A stretch of 35,344 nucleotides of DNA, taken from NCBI GenBank assembly GCA_937927195.1, contig CALBCY010000005.1, positions 1 to 35,344 of the forward strand, written 5' to 3'. Positions 33,276 to 35,344 of this stretch are shown piece after piece. The position numbers and the translations under genes are program-made. The notes below the pieces were generated by a model, which was not told the DNA's origin, did not search any database, and saw nothing but the letters and a program-made list of their open reading frames with translations. The DNA comes from an uncultured Chitinophagales bacterium. Its GTDB lineage: Bacteria; Bacteroidota; Bacteroidia; Chitinophagales; UBA2359. Positions within the stretch are counted from its first letter, which is position 1. Each line of letters opens with the position of its first letter.

Positions 33276-33649
33276 TTTATTATGGATAACAGATTATTTT
33301 ATCAAAAAATAATCGAAAAGTCTTAGTTAAAATAATTTTAGCTCTAAATTAGGAATGTGATTAAAATTTATGATAACATATTAAGAATATTTTTGGCATT
33401 CCAAAGGTATTTAATTGATATCTTCAAAAGGCGAGCCATGAATTGACTTATGTACTCGAACATAAGTAATCGATTACTTATCTACAAGTACTTTATAAGC
33501 TGATTATATAAATTTTGACAAGTTAAATCACCTCTTTTAAGACCTATCGACCAACAAATCTGATTAGCTATTGGTTTAAATACAAGAAAGCATAAGTATA
33601 TTGTATCTTCTCTGGTATTTTTTGAGGATAAAATTTTATTATTTACAGA
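33276..33649. other. Divergent gap with nested palindromes
   Basis: 374 bases between the DUF3352-like gene (minus) and the DUF423 gene (plus). I see no gene; a 61-codon minus-strand frame overlaps the DUF423 start and is not convincing. The striking content is a cluster of dyad sites at 33446-33492. TATTTTTTG at 33616-33624 is one base longer than a -7 element of the plus-strand gene. Confidence 0.6.
33446..33492. repeat. Nested palindromes built on ACTTAT / ATAAGT
   Basis: ACTTATGT (33446-33453) and ACATAAGT (33460-33467) are perfect inverted copies around a six-base loop. Overlapping them, TAAGTAATCGATTACTTA (33463-33480) is a perfect 18-base palindrome. A further palindrome, AAGTACTT, is at 33485-33492. 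Three ACTTAT-type half sites thus occur in 36 bases in alternating orientation. This could be a protein-binding operator for one or both flanking genes. Confidence 0.75.
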
Positions 33650-34072
33650 ATGAAAACGCAAAAACAAATTTTTGCTCTTGCCTTTTTAATATTGGCACTG
33701 GCTGTCATTTGTGGGGCCTTTGGTGCGCATGTGATAAGAGAGACACTTCAGTTGGGTCCTGATTCAATCAGGATTTTTCAAACTGGCGTTAGTTATCACT
33801 TCTATCATGGATTTGCGATAGCGATTTGTGGCTTAGTTTACCCATATTTCCCAACGAAATTGGTCAAACTCAGTTCAAAGTTTTTTTTGGTGGGGATTTT
33901 TTTGTTTTCCGGCTCTCTTTATCTTCTCAGCACTAGAACGGCTTTGGGAATAGAAAGCTGGACGAATGTGCTTGGCCCAGCGACTCCACTGGGTGGACTT
34001 TGTTTTATAATTGCATGGTTGTTGCTTTTTGTAGCTGCACTTAAAATGAAAGGGTCTATTGGGGTAAAATAA
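33650..34072 (+). CDS. DUF423 family small membrane protein
   Basis: 140 residues with four predicted membrane helices (about 7-25, 48-67, 74-92 and 108-131). The motif ALAVICGAFGAHVIRE near the start and FQTGVSYHFYHGFAI (43-57) are diagnostic of DUF423, as is LGPATPLGGLCFIIAWLLL near the end. Homologues such as Escherichia coli YgdD are inner-membrane proteins of unknown function. The start ATG at 33650 follows an AT-rich leader. It converges with the DUF445 gene, with only seven bases between the stop codons. The nested palindromes upstream are the only hint of regulation. Confidence 0.93.
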   Translation: MKTQKQIFALAFLILALAVICGAFGAHVIRETLQLGPDSIRIFQTGVSYHFYHGFAIAICGLVYPYFPTKLVKLSSKFFLVGIFLFSGSLYLLSTRTALGIESWTNVLGPATPLGGLCFIIAWLLLFVAALKMKGSIGVK

Positions 34073-34079
34073 CAAGGAT

Positions 34080-35309
34080 TTAGAATAATAAGATATATTG
34101 TCCAAAGCCAGCGATCATTCCCAATACGCCACCTACTGCAATTAATTTCCATTCATCTTCCTGAAATATAGGACGCAAAAATCCACTAAAATCTTTAGGA
34201 GGCAAGCTGCTCATTTTAAGCCTTAAGATATTCTCAACATCCAAAACGCTTTCCACATAATTGTAAATGTTTCGCAAAACGATGGGCAAATCTTCAATGA
34301 AAGTGTATGCGGCAATATTCTTGATGGCCACCATTTTTTCTGCTTTGTAAAAAAAGCCTAGCAAAAAGTTATAGTCTTTAAAAGTATCGTCAATAACCAA
34401 TTTGATTTGATCTTCTATTAAGACTTTCAAATTATTTGATTTTGGGCCATCAAGCAAACTGCTGATAATATTTTCCGAAGTAATGATGTTTTCCGTCACC
34501 AACTTGGAATACTCCCCTGCTACTTCTTTTTGTCTTTTAATAAATAATCCTTGTAAGATGAACGGTCCTACTTTTATAGGATGCAATGGAGAGAAAATTA
34601 AATTCAAAGCTATCCAATTGGTAAAGTACCCAACCAACAATCCTGCCACGGGCAAAATCCACCAAAATGGCCAGAAATACCAAACGATCATCTGAATCAA
34701 ACCGAACAAAAAGCCAAAGTAAAAACCTGACTTTTTGATAAAGCGAAATTCCTCTGATCCGCATTTCAAAAAAATTTCATTAAGCAATGCTTTGTCATTA
34801 ACCAAAGCCTCCTTAACCATTTCAGTTATGTCAAAATGATCTTTAAGGCTCCCCTTAATTTCTTCAAAAATACCATTTACCAAAATTGGCAAATCACTTT
34901 TAACGCCAAGAAAAATTTTCTGCTTTTTTGAATTGGGCAATGTCTTCCACAGCAAAGGCATTTTGGCCTCCATTACTTCATTGACAATTTTTTCTGAGAT
35001 TCGCTCCAAGTCCAATTTCATTTCAAAAGCAATTTTATCAGAATCCAAATTCTGAAATTGCTGATCAATGTCAATGAGTTTTGTAGTTATTAAATCGACG
35101 GACTTTTCAGCCATCGACAAAGATTTATTTGGAATAATTCCTTGCCATCCGAAATATGGTGGAATACCCTTAAATTCCAATGGATAAAAAGTCATTTGAA
35201 CAGCCAAAACATTCGTAGCCCATCCAACTATTGCAGAAATAAATGGGATGGCTAGATACGCTCCCCAATTAGACAAGAATGCGGTTATTTCAATTAAGCT
35301 TGGTGGCAC
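34080..35309 (-). CDS. DUF445 family membrane protein
   Basis: 409 residues. The DUF445 signatures are AIVGWATNVLAVQMTFYPLEFKG (25-47), IPPYFGWQGIIPNKSLSMAEKSVD (48-71) and the second copy VGYFTNWIALNLIFSPLHPIKVGPF followed by GLFIKRQKEVAGEYSKLV. Membrane segments are near 15-35, 195-240 and at the extreme C-terminus (391-409). Function of the family is unknown; two similar halves suggest an ancient duplication. The start is GTG: a TAA stop lies four codons upstream, and the first internal ATG would remove the first membrane segment. Upstream sequence ends with the window, so its promoter cannot be judged. It is tail-to-tail with the DUF423 gene. Confidence 0.9.
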   Translation of the reverse strand: MPPSLIEITAFLSNWGAYLAIPFISAIVGWATNVLAVQMTFYPLEFKGIPPYFGWQGIIPNKSLSMAEKSVDLITTKLIDIDQQFQNLDSDKIAFEMKLDLERISEKIVNEVMEAKMPLLWKTLPNSKKQKIFLGVKSDLPILVNGIFEEIKGSLKDHFDITEMVKEALVNDKALLNEIFLKCGSEEFRFIKKSGFYFGFLFGLIQMIVWYFWPFWWILPVAGLLVGYFTNWIALNLIFSPLHPIKVGPFILQGLFIKRQKEVAGEYSKLVTENIITSENIISSLLDGPKSNNLKVLIEDQIKLVIDDTFKDYNFLLGFFYKAEKMVAIKNIAAYTFIEDLPIVLRNIYNYVESVLDVENILRLKMSSLPPKDFSGFLRPIFQEDEWKLIAVGGVLGMIAGFGQYILLF

Positions 35310-35344
35310 AACTCTAAGTTAAAGAATTATTCACCAATCCTATT

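Noticed and set aside
33482..33667. 61-codon minus-strand ORF overlapping the DUF423 start
   Set aside because: No domain, no signal, and it overlaps both the DUF423 ATG and the gap; treated as chance.

Overview
The window looks like a chromosomal segment of a marine-type Bacteroidota, probably close to the Saprospiria. The evidence is its AT-rich sequence, three proteins ending in type IX secretion (T9SS) sorting domains, SprB-like and PKD repeats, and Bacteroidota-only families (DUF5777 barrel, choice-of-anchor V domain). It also has promoters of the TTTG / TAnnTTTG type rather than -35/-10 boxes. The taxonomic placement is inferred from protein families only. I found no rRNA, tRNA, CRISPR array, transposase or phage gene.

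Layout. Positions 225-5198 (minus strand) hold a VWA lipoprotein, an OmpA-like envelope protein, an unrecognised exported protein and tyrosyl-tRNA synthetase (tyrS). Positions 5421-12287 (plus) hold a large M43-like secreted metalloprotease with eight SprB-like repeats, an M42 aminopeptidase, fumarylacetoacetase and a flavin-reductase-like protein. Positions 12584-15184 (plus) encode a secreted Cys/Asp-rich repeat protein closed by a strong terminator. Positions 15384-17181 (minus) hold a methyltransferase-like protein and arabinose-5-phosphate isomerase (kdsD/kpsF type), divergent from recQ (17485-19689). A 718-base gap follows, with structured DNA and an orphan terminator, and then 3-hydroxyanthranilate 3,4-dioxygenase (20408-20932). 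A 1029-residue PKD/T9SS adhesin (21055-24144) lies on the minus strand.

Positions 24303-28481 form the most coherent accessory block. A small T9SS protein with a C-x4-C-H motif is convergent with a minus-strand series: P460-like haem lipoprotein, monohaem c-type cytochrome lipoprotein, OB-fold envelope protein, YceI-family protein and DUF5777 outer-membrane barrel. Together they suggest an envelope redox or haem module; this is inference. Positions 28664-33275 (minus) hold a two-gene unit: a large membrane-anchored DUF3352-like/beta-propeller protein and a glycosyltransferase 2 fused to a membrane region resembling undecaprenyl-phosphate sugar transferases. The window ends with a DUF423 membrane protein (plus) and a DUF445 membrane protein (minus, GTG start) meeting tail to tail.

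Metabolically, fumarylacetoacetase (tyrosine/phenylalanine breakdown) and 3-hydroxyanthranilate dioxygenase (tryptophan/kynurenine breakdown) point to aromatic amino-acid catabolism, but the rest of those pathways lies elsewhere. Several obvious long ORFs start at TTG only because an upstream codon is in frame. I moved those starts to the ATG preceding the signal peptide or domain, in one case because a terminator sits inside the longer version. The intergenic DNA contains many short-period tandem arrays (7, 8, 10, 12 and 22 bases) and inverted repeats, listed separately.
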